Assembly: GCA_013152205.1 (NCBI GenBank)
Contig: JAADGV010000106.1
Coordinates: forward strand, 1 to 32,569
Reading direction: 5' to 3'
Source: Planctomycetota bacterium
GTDB lineage: Bacteria; Planctomycetota; Planctomycetia; Pirellulales; Lacipirellulaceae
Length of the DNA: 32,569 bases
Shown one piece after another: positions 9,031 to 17,358 of the stretch (its first letter is position 1; every line of letters starts with the position of its first letter). The notes under the pieces are model-generated. The model saw nothing but the letters and a program-made list of their open reading frames with translations, was not told the origin of the DNA and did not search any database. Both the position numbers and the translations under genes were made by a program.

Positions 9031-9205
9031 ATAGGTTTCTCCGTGCTTTGAGTCAAAAGAGACACCCGGTAGTATCCCAAGCCGAGCGGGAGCGACAAGC
9101 CCTGTCAACAATCTAACCCTGAGGATTGCAATCCCGGGGCTGTCAAAGTGCGTAAAGTCTCGTAGGATGAGCGTTCTCGCTCGCCCCCAGTTTTAAGGCT
9201 TCGCC

Positions 9206-9655
9206 ATGTTCACCGTTATTTCGATCACCAGTGTCCTCGTACTGCTTGCTGTCGGCGTTCACTATAACGCACTACTCCTGTTGAGCGGTTTTTTGCGGCG
9301 GCGCAAAGTTCACGTACGCCGTTGGGTGGCGGTGAGTATTCTTGGGCTCCTATTTGCCCATGTGCTTGAGGTTTCGATTTTTGCTATCGGCTACGAATTT
9401 CTTGACGGGCATGAGCACTATGGCAGCTTGAAGGGCTACGAAGACGAACCCGAGGGAGAACTCTACCGCGTCTATTGGTATTTTTCGTTTGTTGCTTACA
9501 CCTCCCTCGGCTTTGGCGATATCGTACCCACCAAATGGCTGCGAATGATGACTGCGTTAGAAACTCTGACCGGCTTAATCCTGATCGCCTGGTCTGCGTC
9601 GTTTCTGTTTATGCAAATGCAACGCTTCTGGGACGAGGAGCCTCCCCCGCAATAG
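9206..9655 (+). CDS. small potassium-channel-like (Ion_trans_2) membrane protein
   Basis: A 149-residue protein with hydrophobic segments at about 4-29, 41-66 and 115-137 and a re-entrant pore loop between the last two. The pore carries T-S-L-G-F-G-D (residues 99-105), the K+ selectivity filter position, with L and F where TVGYGD has V and Y. Filters of the form GFGD are known in K+ channels. There is no cytoplasmic RCK/TrkA-type domain, and the protein has one more N-terminal hydrophobic segment than a minimal two-TM channel. AAGG lies just upstream of the ATG. An M32 carboxypeptidase gene starts 125 bases downstream. The fold assignment is firm by motif; conduction is inferred. Confidence 0.75.
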   Translation: MFTVISITSVLVLLAVGVHYNALLLLSGFLRRRKVHVRRWVAVSILGLLFAHVLEVSIFAIGYEFLDGHEHYGSLKGYEDEPEGELYRVYWYFSFVAYTSLGFGDIVPTKWLRMMTALETLTGLILIAWSASFLFMQMQRFWDEEPPPQ

Positions 9656-9712
9656 AACACTTTTCTCGACGAGTACCCATGTTAGCGTTGGCGCCCACGC
9701 CGTCTCCCCCCA

Positions 9713-9736
9713 TAGCCCGGCCATCCTGGCCAGAAA
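9713..9736 (+). repeat. short hairpin repeat, copy 2 (GGCCATCCTGGCC)
   Basis: Second copy of the sequence at 2229-2252, differing at about two positions, with the hairpin GGCCA-TCC-TGGCC. It lies between the ion-channel gene and the M32 carboxypeptidase gene, about 45 bases before the latter's ATG. In copy 1 the leading TAG is a stop codon; here that triplet is intergenic. Confidence 0.55.
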
Positions 9737-9780
9737 CCAAAACAAGCAACCATTGCAACAAAAAACGGAGTGTAACAACA

Positions 9781-11295
9781 ATGGCAAACCACGAAGAAAC
9801 CTTTCAACGGCTATGCGATCAAGCCAAAGAGGCGGCCATGATCGATTCGATTCTGCAACTGTTGGAATGGGACGAGCGTACCAAGATGCCCAGCACGGGC
9901 GGAGCCTATCGGGCCGACCAAGCAGCGTACTTGGCTGGCCTTACTCATCAAAAACAGACCGAGCCGAAGATTGGCCACTGGCTCGAAGAATTGGCAAACA
10001 GCCCTTTGACGGCCGACCCCCATAGCGACACCGGCGCCATCGTTCGTTTGCTACGGCGAGATTACGAAAAGAAAGTAAAACTGCCGCAGACGCTGGTCGA
10101 AGAACTCACGCGAACGGCCAGCCATGCGCAACAGGTTTGGGCTGAGGCACGGCAAGCCAACGATTTTGCAAAGTTCCAGCCCTTGCTAGAAAAAACGGTC
10201 GGCCTGAAACGCCAAGAGGCGGCAGCATTAGGCTACGAAGCAACGCCCTACGATGCGCTGCTCGATCAGTACGAGCCGGGCGAAACGGCAGAGAACGTAG
10301 CGCGGGTACTCTCGGCGCTTCGCGACGCTCTGGTGCCGCTGGTGCAGGCAATCGCAGACAGCTCGACGCGCCCCGAGGTTGCCGTGTTGGCCCGCGAATA
10401 TCCCACCGCCGCTCAAGAACAGCTAGGCAAACAAGCGGCAGCCGAAATCGGTTTCAGCTTTGAGGCGGGGCGGCTGGACGTGACCGATCACCCATTCTGT
10501 GTGACCCTCGGGCCACGTGACATTCGGCTAACAACTCGCTACGACGAGCGGTCGTTCAACGATGGTTTTTTTAGCATCTTGCACGAAGCGGGGCATGGCA
10601 TCTACGAGCAAGGGCTTCCGGATGAGCAATTCGGAACACCGCTTGGCGAATATGTCTCGACGGCCATCCACGAATCGCAATCGCGGATGTGGGAAAATCA
10701 AGTTGGGCTGAGCCAGTCGTTTTGGCAACATTTTTACCCGCAAGCACAGCAAGCATTTCCCACAGCCCTGAGTGATGTCGACTTAGCAACTTTCCATCAA
10801 GCGATTAACGAAGTGCGTCCCTCGCTCATCCGCGTTGAAGCAGACGAGGTCACCTACAATCTGCATATTCTAATCCGCTTCGAGCTAGAAAAAGCCTTGA
10901 TCGAAGACGACCTGCAAGTTGCCGATTTACCCGGCGCTTGGAACGAAAAGTACAAACACTACCTGGGCATCACGCCCCCAAACGATACCGACGGCGTGTT
11001 GCAAGACGTACACTGGAGCGCAGGACTATTTGGCTACTTCCCCACCTACGCCTTGGGCAATCTCTACGCGGCCCAGTTCTTTGTACAAGCCCAAAAAGAT
11101 TTAGGCGACCTAGACGCCAGCTTCGCCAAAGGCCAATTCAGCCCGCTGCGCGAATGGCTAAGAACAAACATCCACCAGCACGGCCGACGGTACACCCCCG
11201 CAGAACTAGTGCAGCGCATCACCAACGCACCCCTATCCCACGAACCATTGATGAACCACCTAACAAAAAAATACGGCGAACTCTACAACCTGTAG
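9781..11295 (+). CDS. M32 family metallocarboxypeptidase (thermostable carboxypeptidase 1 type)
   Basis: Cytoplasmic zinc carboxypeptidase of 504 residues, the normal M32 length, removing C-terminal amino acids with broad specificity. The metal site is H268-E-A-G-H272, and the third ligand is E298 in the family motif IHESQSRMWENQVG. Other family markers are DVRLTTRY-like RDIRLTTRYDE before the metal site, a VEADEVTYNLHI stretch after it, and GYFPTYALGNLYAAQ near the C-terminus. No signal peptide is present. The frame is open upstream to 9475, overlapping the ion-channel gene, but the start at 9781 is chosen because family homology begins there (MANHEETFQRLCDQAKEA) and a GGAG site precedes it. 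It converges with the restriction endonuclease gene, 34 bases apart. Confidence 0.94.
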   Translation: MANHEETFQRLCDQAKEAAMIDSILQLLEWDERTKMPSTGGAYRADQAAYLAGLTHQKQTEPKIGHWLEELANSPLTADPHSDTGAIVRLLRRDYEKKVKLPQTLVEELTRTASHAQQVWAEARQANDFAKFQPLLEKTVGLKRQEAAALGYEATPYDALLDQYEPGETAENVARVLSALRDALVPLVQAIADSSTRPEVAVLAREYPTAAQEQLGKQAAAEIGFSFEAGRLDVTDHPFCVTLGPRDIRLTTRYDERSFNDGFFSILHEAGHGIYEQGLPDEQFGTPLGEYVSTAIHESQSRMWENQVGLSQSFWQHFYPQAQQAFPTALSDVDLATFHQAINEVRPSLIRVEADEVTYNLHILIRFELEKALIEDDLQVADLPGAWNEKYKHYLGITPPNDTDGVLQDVHWSAGLFGYFPTYALGNLYAAQFFVQAQKDLGDLDASFAKGQFSPLREWLRTNIHQHGRRYTPAELVQRITNAPLSHEPLMNHLTKKYGELYNL

Positions 11296-11329
11296 GCAAG
11301 ACAAGCTCGGTGCGATGCCGCCATTTGGG

Positions 11330-11992
11330 CTACCCTGGTTTTGCTTCCCATTCGGCTTTGATTTTTTCGAATCGATCGATTCGTCCACCAATCTTCGCAA
11401 TTTCCTTCGGGTAGAATTCAAGGAGCGTGTCGCAAAGCTCGATCATCCAACTACGTCGCGAATTCCCCGGTTGAAGTATTATCGTGTTTGAGTTCGCGAT
11501 CTGGATTTGCCCCCAACCCAAGGCACCAATGGTCAGGCAGTCCCAACTGAGGAATTCGATCGGGACAAAGGTCACCTCCTCAATTTTTGCGCTGTGTCCC
11601 GAGACATCGTAGGCGACCATCAGTACTACAAAGTAGTTTGAGTCGTCTTCGTAGAATCGAGAGAGACGTTGGACTGACGTCAGATTCGGCATGTTGAATT
11701 TAGTGCTAAGCCGATGTGTCTTTACGTCGATTACGTAATAGAAATCATTGTGATCGTTAAAGGCCAAGTCAGCCATTGCCCGGCGTGCAAACTGAGATGA
11801 ATATGTCTTGCACCACCGATCCGTTAACAGGGACTCAAAACTCTCGGAAAGAATGTCTTCAATAGCATCGCCAGTCGCCCGTGTACTTTTTACCGTACTA
11901 CCCGACAAAAAATCCTGTTGCTCATTAAGAAACACCTTGATTCGAGCAGCAATTTCTTCGTAGTGGTTTTCGTAAAATAATTTGCTTTTCAT
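11330..11992 (-). CDS. type II restriction endonuclease, PD-(D/E)XK type (putative)
   Basis: A 220-residue protein encoded directly behind a DNA methyltransferase gene; its ATG lies 10 bases after that gene's stop. It has the order expected of a PD-(D/E)XK nuclease core: an acidic helix residue near E45 (IEDILSESFESLL), D75 in ARRAMADLAFND and D89-V-K91 in YYVIDVKTHRL, with a hydrophobic strand before D89. Together with the neighbouring methyltransferase this supports a restriction enzyme cutting the sequence the methyltransferase protects. I do not recognise the specific subfamily or recognition site. The frame extends upstream to 12097, overlapping the methyltransferase, but the start at 11992 fits the operon layout. 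Transcription likely comes from the methyltransferase promoter, so protection would be made first. Confidence 0.8.
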   Translation of the reverse strand: MKSKLFYENHYEEIAARIKVFLNEQQDFLSGSTVKSTRATGDAIEDILSESFESLLTDRWCKTYSSQFARRAMADLAFNDHNDFYYVIDVKTHRLSTKFNMPNLTSVQRLSRFYEDDSNYFVVLMVAYDVSGHSAKIEEVTFVPIEFLSWDCLTIGALGWGQIQIANSNTIILQPGNSRRSWMIELCDTLLEFYPKEIAKIGGRIDRFEKIKAEWEAKPG

Positions 11993-12002
11993 CGTTTTAC
12001 AA

Positions 12003-12986
12003 TCAGAAGAGTGAATTCTGCTCAGACTTGCTCGGACTTTTTTTTGCAGCAGGCTGGTTCGGTAATGAATTCCGTTCCCAAAATACGCCGTCAGCATACC
12101 CTTGAATTGAGCTGTCGGATTCTGCGAGTTCGAGTCGTTTTTCGGCCAAGCAACAGTACGCCTTATCGATTTCTACACCGAAATAACGCCGCCCCAGTTT
12201 TTTGGAGACCACCGACGTTGTGCCGACGCCCAAAAACGGGTCGAACACGACATCACCTTCGTTTGAACTGGCAAGTATAAGCTTCGCAAGCAGTTTTTCG
12301 GGTTTCTGTGTCGGGTGATCGGTGTTTTCTGGCATCGACCAAAACGGAATCGAGATGTCTGTCCACATATTCGACGGATGGGTGAGTCGAAAATTGCCCC
12401 CCTCGGTTTTGTCCCAGTCTTTTGGTTTCCCATTTTGCATATACGGAGCGATTACTTTCCGCTTGAGCTTGACCGAATCCACATGGAAACAGTAGTCCTT
12501 CGACATCGTCGCAAACCAGATATCTTCGGAGCAATTTTTCCAGTTTGCCTTCGCTCCACGTCCTTTTTCACGTTCCCATGTGATTCGGTTGCGAACATTT
12601 GTGTAACGGTCAAGGATCCTTTGGATTTGGGCGGAGCATTTCCAGTCACAACAAACGTAGATCGACGCATTCGGACGGAGCAACCTGAGGAGTGGGTGGA
12701 ACCACGATTCAATCCACGCTTCGTATTGCTGCGGAGACTTTTTTTGAAACGACGTTCCGTTGAATTCTTTGTCAAGATTGTAAGGCGGATCAACGATGAG
12801 TAAGTCGACGCTCGATCCAGGTAGAAAGGGAAGAGCGTCAAAGAGGTCTTGATGGATAGTCTTGCCGACGACATCGTCCAACGTGACCGGCGCCTCGCAG
12901 CGGATGAGTCGACTCTGGAGATCGCAAACTTCTGCATCATTGAGGACCAGTGTGCGATTTCGAGGTGCTCGTTGTTTTACTTCCAT
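12003..12986 (-). CDS. type II DNA adenine-N6 methyltransferase, beta class
   Basis: A 327-residue site-specific DNA methyltransferase using S-adenosylmethionine. Catalytic motif IV is D66-P-P-Y69 (VDLLIVDPPYNLDKEF), and it comes before the SAM-binding motif I at about 247-259 (VFDPFLGVGTTSV); the IV-to-I order defines the beta class. Motif X, HPTQKPEKLLAKLI, is at 224-237. DPPY favours adenine-N6 over cytosine-N4, where SPPY is usual. The region 140-215 (GRGAKANWKNCSEDIWFAT onward) should carry target recognition. The last ten residues are lysine- and serine-rich. It is the first gene of an operon with the nuclease at 11330-11992. The start at 12986 has AAAGGT about 6 bases upstream. The recognition sequence cannot be read from the protein by eye. 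Confidence 0.93.
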   Translation of the reverse strand: MEVKQRAPRNRTLVLNDAEVCDLQSRLIRCEAPVTLDDVVGKTIHQDLFDALPFLPGSSVDLLIVDPPYNLDKEFNGTSFQKKSPQQYEAWIESWFHPLLRLLRPNASIYVCCDWKCSAQIQRILDRYTNVRNRITWEREKGRGAKANWKNCSEDIWFATMSKDYCFHVDSVKLKRKVIAPYMQNGKPKDWDKTEGGNFRLTHPSNMWTDISIPFWSMPENTDHPTQKPEKLLAKLILASSNEGDVVFDPFLGVGTTSVVSKKLGRRYFGVEIDKAYCCLAEKRLELAESDSSIQGYADGVFWERNSLPNQPAAKKSPSKSEQNSLF

Positions 12987-13103
12987 GTGCGACCTTTGAC
13001 TTTTGAGGAAGTGAAGTGTCGTTTGTCAGCCGAACTTACTCATTCGACATAAGGCGCACGCAATTCCCGTTCACCCACAAACCCAAGGCAGGGCCAAAGT
13101 CGA

Positions 13104-13631
13104 CTAGCGCCCATACTGCAATTGCATGCGATACCTTGCCAGCTCAAGGGGCACGCCGATCTTTTTAACCTTTGTTGTACCATCCAAGTCGAAACCTGCA
13201 AGCTCGTAGAATCGACATGCACGTCGATTGTCTTTGAGTACCCAAAGGGTGATCTGCTCGTACGATTGGGCAGACAGTTCTTCGATGGCACATGCGCATA
13301 GGCTCTGACCAATCCCCTTACTCCATTCGTTGGGATTGACATAAATCGCTTGGATTTCTCCCACTCTTGTTGGATCATCGTCATCGCATTCATCATCGTC
13401 GCGTGTCGAGCCAAAAGACGCGAACCCCACAATGCGACCGTCTGAGTCCGCAACTATCGTGCGGATGGAGTTGCCTGCAATGTTGGCCACCCATTGTGCT
13501 GTGCGCTGTGCCTCGTCCAAGCCCTCGAGCAACTCGTCGGGAATAATCCCACGGTATGCAGAGCGCCAAGAAGTGATGTGAACCAGCGCGATGGCAGCAG
13601 CATCACCGTCAATAGCAGCACGAATCGACAT
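13104..13631 (-). CDS. GNAT family N-acetyltransferase
   Basis: A 175-residue acetyl-CoA-dependent acetyltransferase. The N-terminus MSIRAAIDGDAAAIALVHI is a typical GNAT start, and the pyrophosphate-binding loop appears in IYVNPNEWSKGIGQSL (Q/R-x-x-G-x-G/A pattern) after a beta strand. The C-terminal NRRACRFYELAGFDLDG matches the usual NxxAxxFYexxGF ending. An acidic insert (RDDDECDDDDPTRVGE) sits before the binding loop. The frame runs upstream to 13757, but the extension crosses an inverted repeat and is not protein-like, so 13631 is the start. Substrate is unknown. It lies 117 bases upstream of the restriction-modification operon on the same strand, which may be chance. Confidence 0.88.
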   Translation of the reverse strand: MSIRAAIDGDAAAIALVHITSWRSAYRGIIPDELLEGLDEAQRTAQWVANIAGNSIRTIVADSDGRIVGFASFGSTRDDDECDDDDPTRVGEIQAIYVNPNEWSKGIGQSLCACAIEELSAQSYEQITLWVLKDNRRACRFYELAGFDLDGTTKVKKIGVPLELARYRMQLQYGR

Positions 13632-13655
13632 CGTTGAACTTGAACTCCGATCTAG

Positions 13656-13762
13656 GAGGATTGCAAAGTTGCAGGTTTCGTTGTAGCCGTAGGTGGAAGT
13701 TGCGGTTTTTCTCAGGCTCGACCACGGCTTCCGCCTGCGGCTAGCATGACTTCGCAATCCTC
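13656..13762. repeat. inverted repeat GAGGATTGC(A/G)AAGT
   Basis: Arms of 14 bases at 13656-13669 and 13749-13762 match at 13 of 14 positions. They enclose about 80 bases with no recognised content. Related words containing GGATTGCAA occur at 9122 and 20778. The remainder of the gap to 13982 shows no promoter or gene I can defend. Confidence 0.5.
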
Positions 13763-13981
13763 TGGCCTACCAAGCCCAGAATAAGGGCAGAATATCTTAC
13801 CAAAACTCTCTATTCACACACGGCAATGCAAGCACCGATCAACGCAATTTTGTCCACGATCGCCCCGCCTGCAAAAAACATCAACAATCAAACATCCGCT
13901 CCCTCAACATGCTACACTATCAAGACAGGAACGCTTACTCAGTAGCGAAACAAAATTACGCCAATCTCTAAGGACATCGCT

Positions 13982-15583
13982 ATGGCGTCGATCGCCACTT
14001 GCCCACAATGTGCCAAGCAATTGGCCGTGCCAGAAACTGCGACTGCTGTCGACCATGCTGAGTGCCCATTCTGCGAGGCAACCTTTCTACTGGCCAACGT
14101 CGTACAGTTGGCTGTGCCAGCCGTACGAATTATCGGCATGGGCGCAGAAGCTGAAACACCAAAATCTCCTGCGGTTGAACCGCCTGCCGCAGCAGAGGCC
14201 TTGAAAGAGACTGCGGCAACGTCAGAAATTGCGGCCGAAGAACCGGCTCTCGACGCATTGCCAAGTTGGGAAGCGCGTTTGAAACGTGCCCTCGAAAGCG
14301 ATACCACCGAGATGAGTTCTGGCGTTGAAGCGGTTAGCGAGGCTACGGAAACTGTCGCTCAAGAACCCCGTCAGATCGAACCGATTGACTTTGAGCTTCA
14401 AGCCGAAGCACCACTCGACGACGAGCCGATTGCCCCCGAACTGGCAGCCGAACAACCCGACGATTTTACGAAGGATGTAAAATCGTCAGACACATTCGAA
14501 AAATTGTTTGAAGCCGACCTAGGCACGCCAGAGATAACGGCGAGAGTGTCAGACTCACCCGCTCCCGATGCTCACGCTGAACTTGCGGCCAGTATGCAGA
14601 GCAACTCAAGGCAACGGGCCCCGCGACGATCGTGGATAAAGATAGCAACGCTAATGGCTGGAACCAGTGTCGTGGGAACGCTGCTAGGCCTTTATGCGCT
14701 GCTCTGGATACTAGGCCCAAGTGGCGACCTGATCGGACTGGCAAACTATCTGCCTGAATCAATACTTCCAGCGACTTCAACACCAGCCCCAACGACAGCA
14801 CTAGCAGAGGACGACACGCCCAGCCCCCCGCTACCGGAACCGGAAGAACCCGAGACACCCGTCGCCGAGCCGGAGCAATTGGCGGATACAAATCCGATTC
14901 CCGAAGCGGTTGCAGAACCAGAAATGGTTGCTGATACCGTGCCTGCCCCCGCTGAACCGGTTCACCACGATGAGCAAGTGCAACCAGCTACGACGGAACA
15001 GCCGGTTGCGGCATTGCCCGTGGCGGCGAATATCTCAGCCGAGCAATTTGCCGGGCAGGTGGCCGCAGCGAGAAACGCATTGCCGGCCTTCATTGAGGGC
15101 GATTTTAGTACGAAAGCAGCGACTGCCCGCAAGGGGCGGGCTTATATGATGCTTTGCCAACTTGCCGAGCATTTTGATTTCACTCATCAGTTGGGGCTTG
15201 CCCCGGATGCCCAAGCAGGCGTCGAAAATGCCAAAGCCCTGTTTGGCGAATTGTTTGCCAACGCCGAGGCCCAGGGCGATTTGTCGAAAATCGCTTCGCG
15301 CTGGTGGGAGCATAACGCTCGGTCGAATCAGGGCATCTGCCTAACAGGCTACGTCCAAAATACCCGGCCAGCAGGCAATCGGACGTTGTGTTTGGTGGTG
15401 CCCGGCGGCCAACAAGCGGCACAGAACGGCTTTCCTGTGCTGGTCGACCGCCCGACGGTTGCCGTTGGTAGCCGAATCGGAGTCGTCGGTCGAATCGCCA
15501 TGCAAGGCGAAAAAGAGCTCGTAAGCCTCGGCATCGACATGCCGCAAGTGGTTGTGTCCCAACAAAGTTACGATCTGCCGTAA
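13982..15583 (+). CDS. zinc-ribbon single-pass membrane protein of unknown function
   Basis: A 533-residue protein that I cannot assign to a named family. It starts with a zinc ribbon (C7-P-Q-C10 and C28-P-F-C31), followed by an acidic, alanine/glutamate-rich low-complexity region to about residue 215. A basic patch (RQRAPRRSW) and one membrane segment at about 220-242 follow. After it comes a Pro/Glu/Ala-rich spacer (about 265-345) and a globular C-terminal domain (about 350-533). The last 100 residues are strand-rich (GICLTGYVQNTRPAG, RIGVVGRIAMQGE) and could form an OB-like barrel; that is inference. The basic patch before the TM suggests ribbon inside, C-terminal domain outside. Similar CPxC-x17-CPxC starts are common in planctomycete hypothetical proteins. 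The transhydrogenase operon starts 236 bases downstream on the same strand. Confidence 0.8.
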   Translation: MASIATCPQCAKQLAVPETATAVDHAECPFCEATFLLANVVQLAVPAVRIIGMGAEAETPKSPAVEPPAAAEALKETAATSEIAAEEPALDALPSWEARLKRALESDTTEMSSGVEAVSEATETVAQEPRQIEPIDFELQAEAPLDDEPIAPELAAEQPDDFTKDVKSSDTFEKLFEADLGTPEITARVSDSPAPDAHAELAASMQSNSRQRAPRRSWIKIATLMAGTSVVGTLLGLYALLWILGPSGDLIGLANYLPESILPATSTPAPTTALAEDDTPSPPLPEPEEPETPVAEPEQLADTNPIPEAVAEPEMVADTVPAPAEPVHHDEQVQPATTEQPVAALPVAANISAEQFAGQVAAARNALPAFIEGDFSTKAATARKGRAYMMLCQLAEHFDFTHQLGLAPDAQAGVENAKALFGELFANAEAQGDLSKIASRWWEHNARSNQGICLTGYVQNTRPAGNRTLCLVVPGGQQAAQNGFPVLVDRPTVAVGSRIGVVGRIAMQGEKELVSLGIDMPQVVVSQQSYDLP

Positions 15584-15600
15584 CTTCAATTCCCCCAGCC

Positions 15601-15646
15601 GGACCGCCACGCGGTCCACGACGCCGAAGGCAAGTGTGCCTCCGGC
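15601..15646. terminator. two hairpins after the zinc-ribbon gene
   Basis: GGACCGC-CAC-GCGGTCC (15601-15617) is a perfect 7-base stem with a 3-base loop. It is followed at 15623-15646 by GCCGAAGGC / GCCTCCGGC, an 8-of-9 stem with a 6-base loop. They lie 18 bases after the stop at 15583 and before the transhydrogenase operon. No T-run follows, so they may equally be dispersed palindromes. Confidence 0.5.
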
Positions 15647-15819
15647 TATCAGAAACGCCCAATTACTTGCCGTTTTTAGGGCATCGGCCCACTGTCGAGC
15701 CAAGCGGAAATCTGCCACAATCTGTGGAATCGCCGCGGTGATTGCCGGACCGAGCCCACCTGACGCGCCTCGGCAGCCGCAAGCGTCCAGACACCCCGGA
15801 CCGACCTGCCAGGATTGCT

Positions 15820-17031
15820 ATGAAAGTCGCTGTAGTTCGAGAGACCTTTCCCGGCGAGCGCCGTGTTTCGCTCGTCCCCGCCCTGATCGCCCCCCTCACC
15901 AAGGCCGGCTGGCAAGTGCTTGTCCAGGCAGGTGCCGGCGAAGGGGCTAACTTTTCCGACGCCGATTACGAATCGGCGGGGGCCGAAATCGTTGGCGATC
16001 GCCGCACCGCATTCGAACAAGCTGATGTTGTCTTGCAAGTACGGTGTCTAGGCTCGAATCCAGAAGCGGGGCGCGAGGATCTTGAGCTTGTCCGCCCTGG
16101 TCTGGTGCTGATCGGAATGTGCGACCCGTTAGGACGCCCTGAATCGGTACGCGAACTGGCCGACCAGCAGGCGACCTTGTTTGCCATGGAGATGATCCCG
16201 CGAATCACTCGTGCTCAGAGCATGGATGTACTCTCTTCGATGGCAACGATCGCGGGCTACAAAGCCGTGGTGCAAGCAGCCGACCATTTGCCCAAGCTGT
16301 TCCCGATGATGATGACCGCGGCAGGCACACTGGTTGCGGCAAAGGTGCTGGTCATTGGTGCCGGCGTAGCGGGGCTGCAAGCGATTGCCTCGGCTCGACG
16401 CTTAGGAGCCGTGGTGCAGGCCTACGATGTGCGACCGGTGGTCAAGGAACAGATCGAAAGCTTGGGCGCAAAATTTGTTGAATTGAACCTCGACACGGGC
16501 GATTCCGAAGACAAGGGTGGCTACGCCAAGCAACTGAGCGACGAACAGGTAAAGATGCAACAAGCCCAACTGGCCGACATCATTGCGGAATGCGACGTTT
16601 GCATCTCCACCGCTGCAATCCCCGGACGGCCCTCGCCGTTGTTGGTCACAGCCGAGGCAGTGCGTCGAATGCGGTCGGGCTCGGTGGTTGTCGATCTGGC
16701 TGCCGAACGAGGCGGCAATTGCGAACTAACCGAGGCAGATCAAACCGTAGTTGATAACGGCGTCACCATTTTGGGGCCAACCAATTTGCCAAGCGAAGTG
16801 CCGCAACATGCGAGCCAGATGTACGCAAAAAATCTGGTGACGTTTTTGCTACACATGACCAGCGAAAGCAAACTAGACATCGATTTCAACGACGAAATCA
16901 TTCGCGACACCTTGGCGGCAAAGGATGGCCAAGTTCAGAACCAACGGCTGCGAGACATGCTGGACCTAGGCCCATTGACGCAGCCAGAGACCACCCCGCC
17001 AGCCGACCATCTAGCATCCAACGACTCGTAA
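15820..17031 (+). CDS. pntAA: NAD(P) transhydrogenase subunit alpha part 1 (domain I)
   Basis: NAD(H)-binding soluble subunit of the proton-translocating transhydrogenase, which uses the proton gradient to reduce NADP+ with NADH. It has 403 residues. It begins MKVAVVRETFPGERRVSLVP, as in the alanine dehydrogenase/PNT family. The Rossmann motif VLVIGAGVAGLQAI lies at about 176-189, followed by the strongly conserved VVQAYDVRP, DKGGYAKQLS and ISTAAIPGRPSP segments and VVVDLAAERGGNCE. The frame is open from 15742, but family homology and an AGG box start at 15820. It is the first of a three-gene operon with pntAB (52 bases downstream) and pntB. The split alpha subunit is the usual arrangement in many bacteria, unlike the single PntA of E. 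coli. Confidence 0.95.
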   Translation: MKVAVVRETFPGERRVSLVPALIAPLTKAGWQVLVQAGAGEGANFSDADYESAGAEIVGDRRTAFEQADVVLQVRCLGSNPEAGREDLELVRPGLVLIGMCDPLGRPESVRELADQQATLFAMEMIPRITRAQSMDVLSSMATIAGYKAVVQAADHLPKLFPMMMTAAGTLVAAKVLVIGAGVAGLQAIASARRLGAVVQAYDVRPVVKEQIESLGAKFVELNLDTGDSEDKGGYAKQLSDEQVKMQQAQLADIIAECDVCISTAAIPGRPSPLLVTAEAVRRMRSGSVVVDLAAERGGNCELTEADQTVVDNGVTILGPTNLPSEVPQHASQMYAKNLVTFLLHMTSESKLDIDFNDEIIRDTLAAKDGQVQNQRLRDMLDLGPLTQPETTPPADHLASNDS

Positions 17032-17083
17032 GTCTTGCGTCAGTTTCCATTCGACCAGATAAAAAACAAGCGAAATCATAGCT

Positions 17084-17353
17084 ATGGACTTTATCACTGC
17101 ACTAACCATCTTTGTGCTTGCCGTGTTTATCGGCTTCGAAATCATCACCAAAGTTCCACCCACACTGCATACGCCGCTGATGAGTGGCTCGAACGCGATT
17201 AGCGGTATCACGCTCGTCGGGGCCTTGCTATCGGGCGGCGGTTTCTGGGGCGGACTCTTTGGCTTTTTAGCCATCGTGTTTGCCACCTTGAACGTGGTCG
17301 GCGGGTTTTTGGTTACGCATCGCATGTTAGGCATGTTTAAGAAGAAGGGCTGA
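17084..17353 (+). CDS. pntAB: NAD(P) transhydrogenase subunit alpha part 2 (membrane)
   Basis: An 89-residue membrane protein supplying the first part of the proton-channel domain II. It starts MDFITALTIFVLAVFIGFEI and has three hydrophobic segments (about 3-17, 38-56 and 58-77). The family stretch TPLMSGSNAISGITLVGALL is at about 28-47, and it ends with HRMLGMFKKKG, matching PntAB and the end of E. coli PntA. It lies between pntAA and pntB; the pntB GTG follows after 5 bases, so translation is probably coupled. Confidence 0.94.
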   Translation: MDFITALTIFVLAVFIGFEIITKVPPTLHTPLMSGSNAISGITLVGALLSGGGFWGGLFGFLAIVFATLNVVGGFLVTHRMLGMFKKKG

Positions 17354-17358
17354 ACCAC

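Noticed and set aside
9475..9780. Upstream extension of the M32 carboxypeptidase
   Set aside because: Overlaps the ion-channel gene out of frame and shows no M32 homology; a GGAG-preceded ATG is at 9781.
15341..15718. Minus-strand frame containing a hydrophobic, protein-like stretch (about 15600-15720)
   Set aside because: Half is antisense to the zinc-ribbon gene and the rest crosses two hairpins; no ribosome binding site or family match. The upstream frame also reads on for some distance without a start, so it may merit a homology search as a possible gene remnant.
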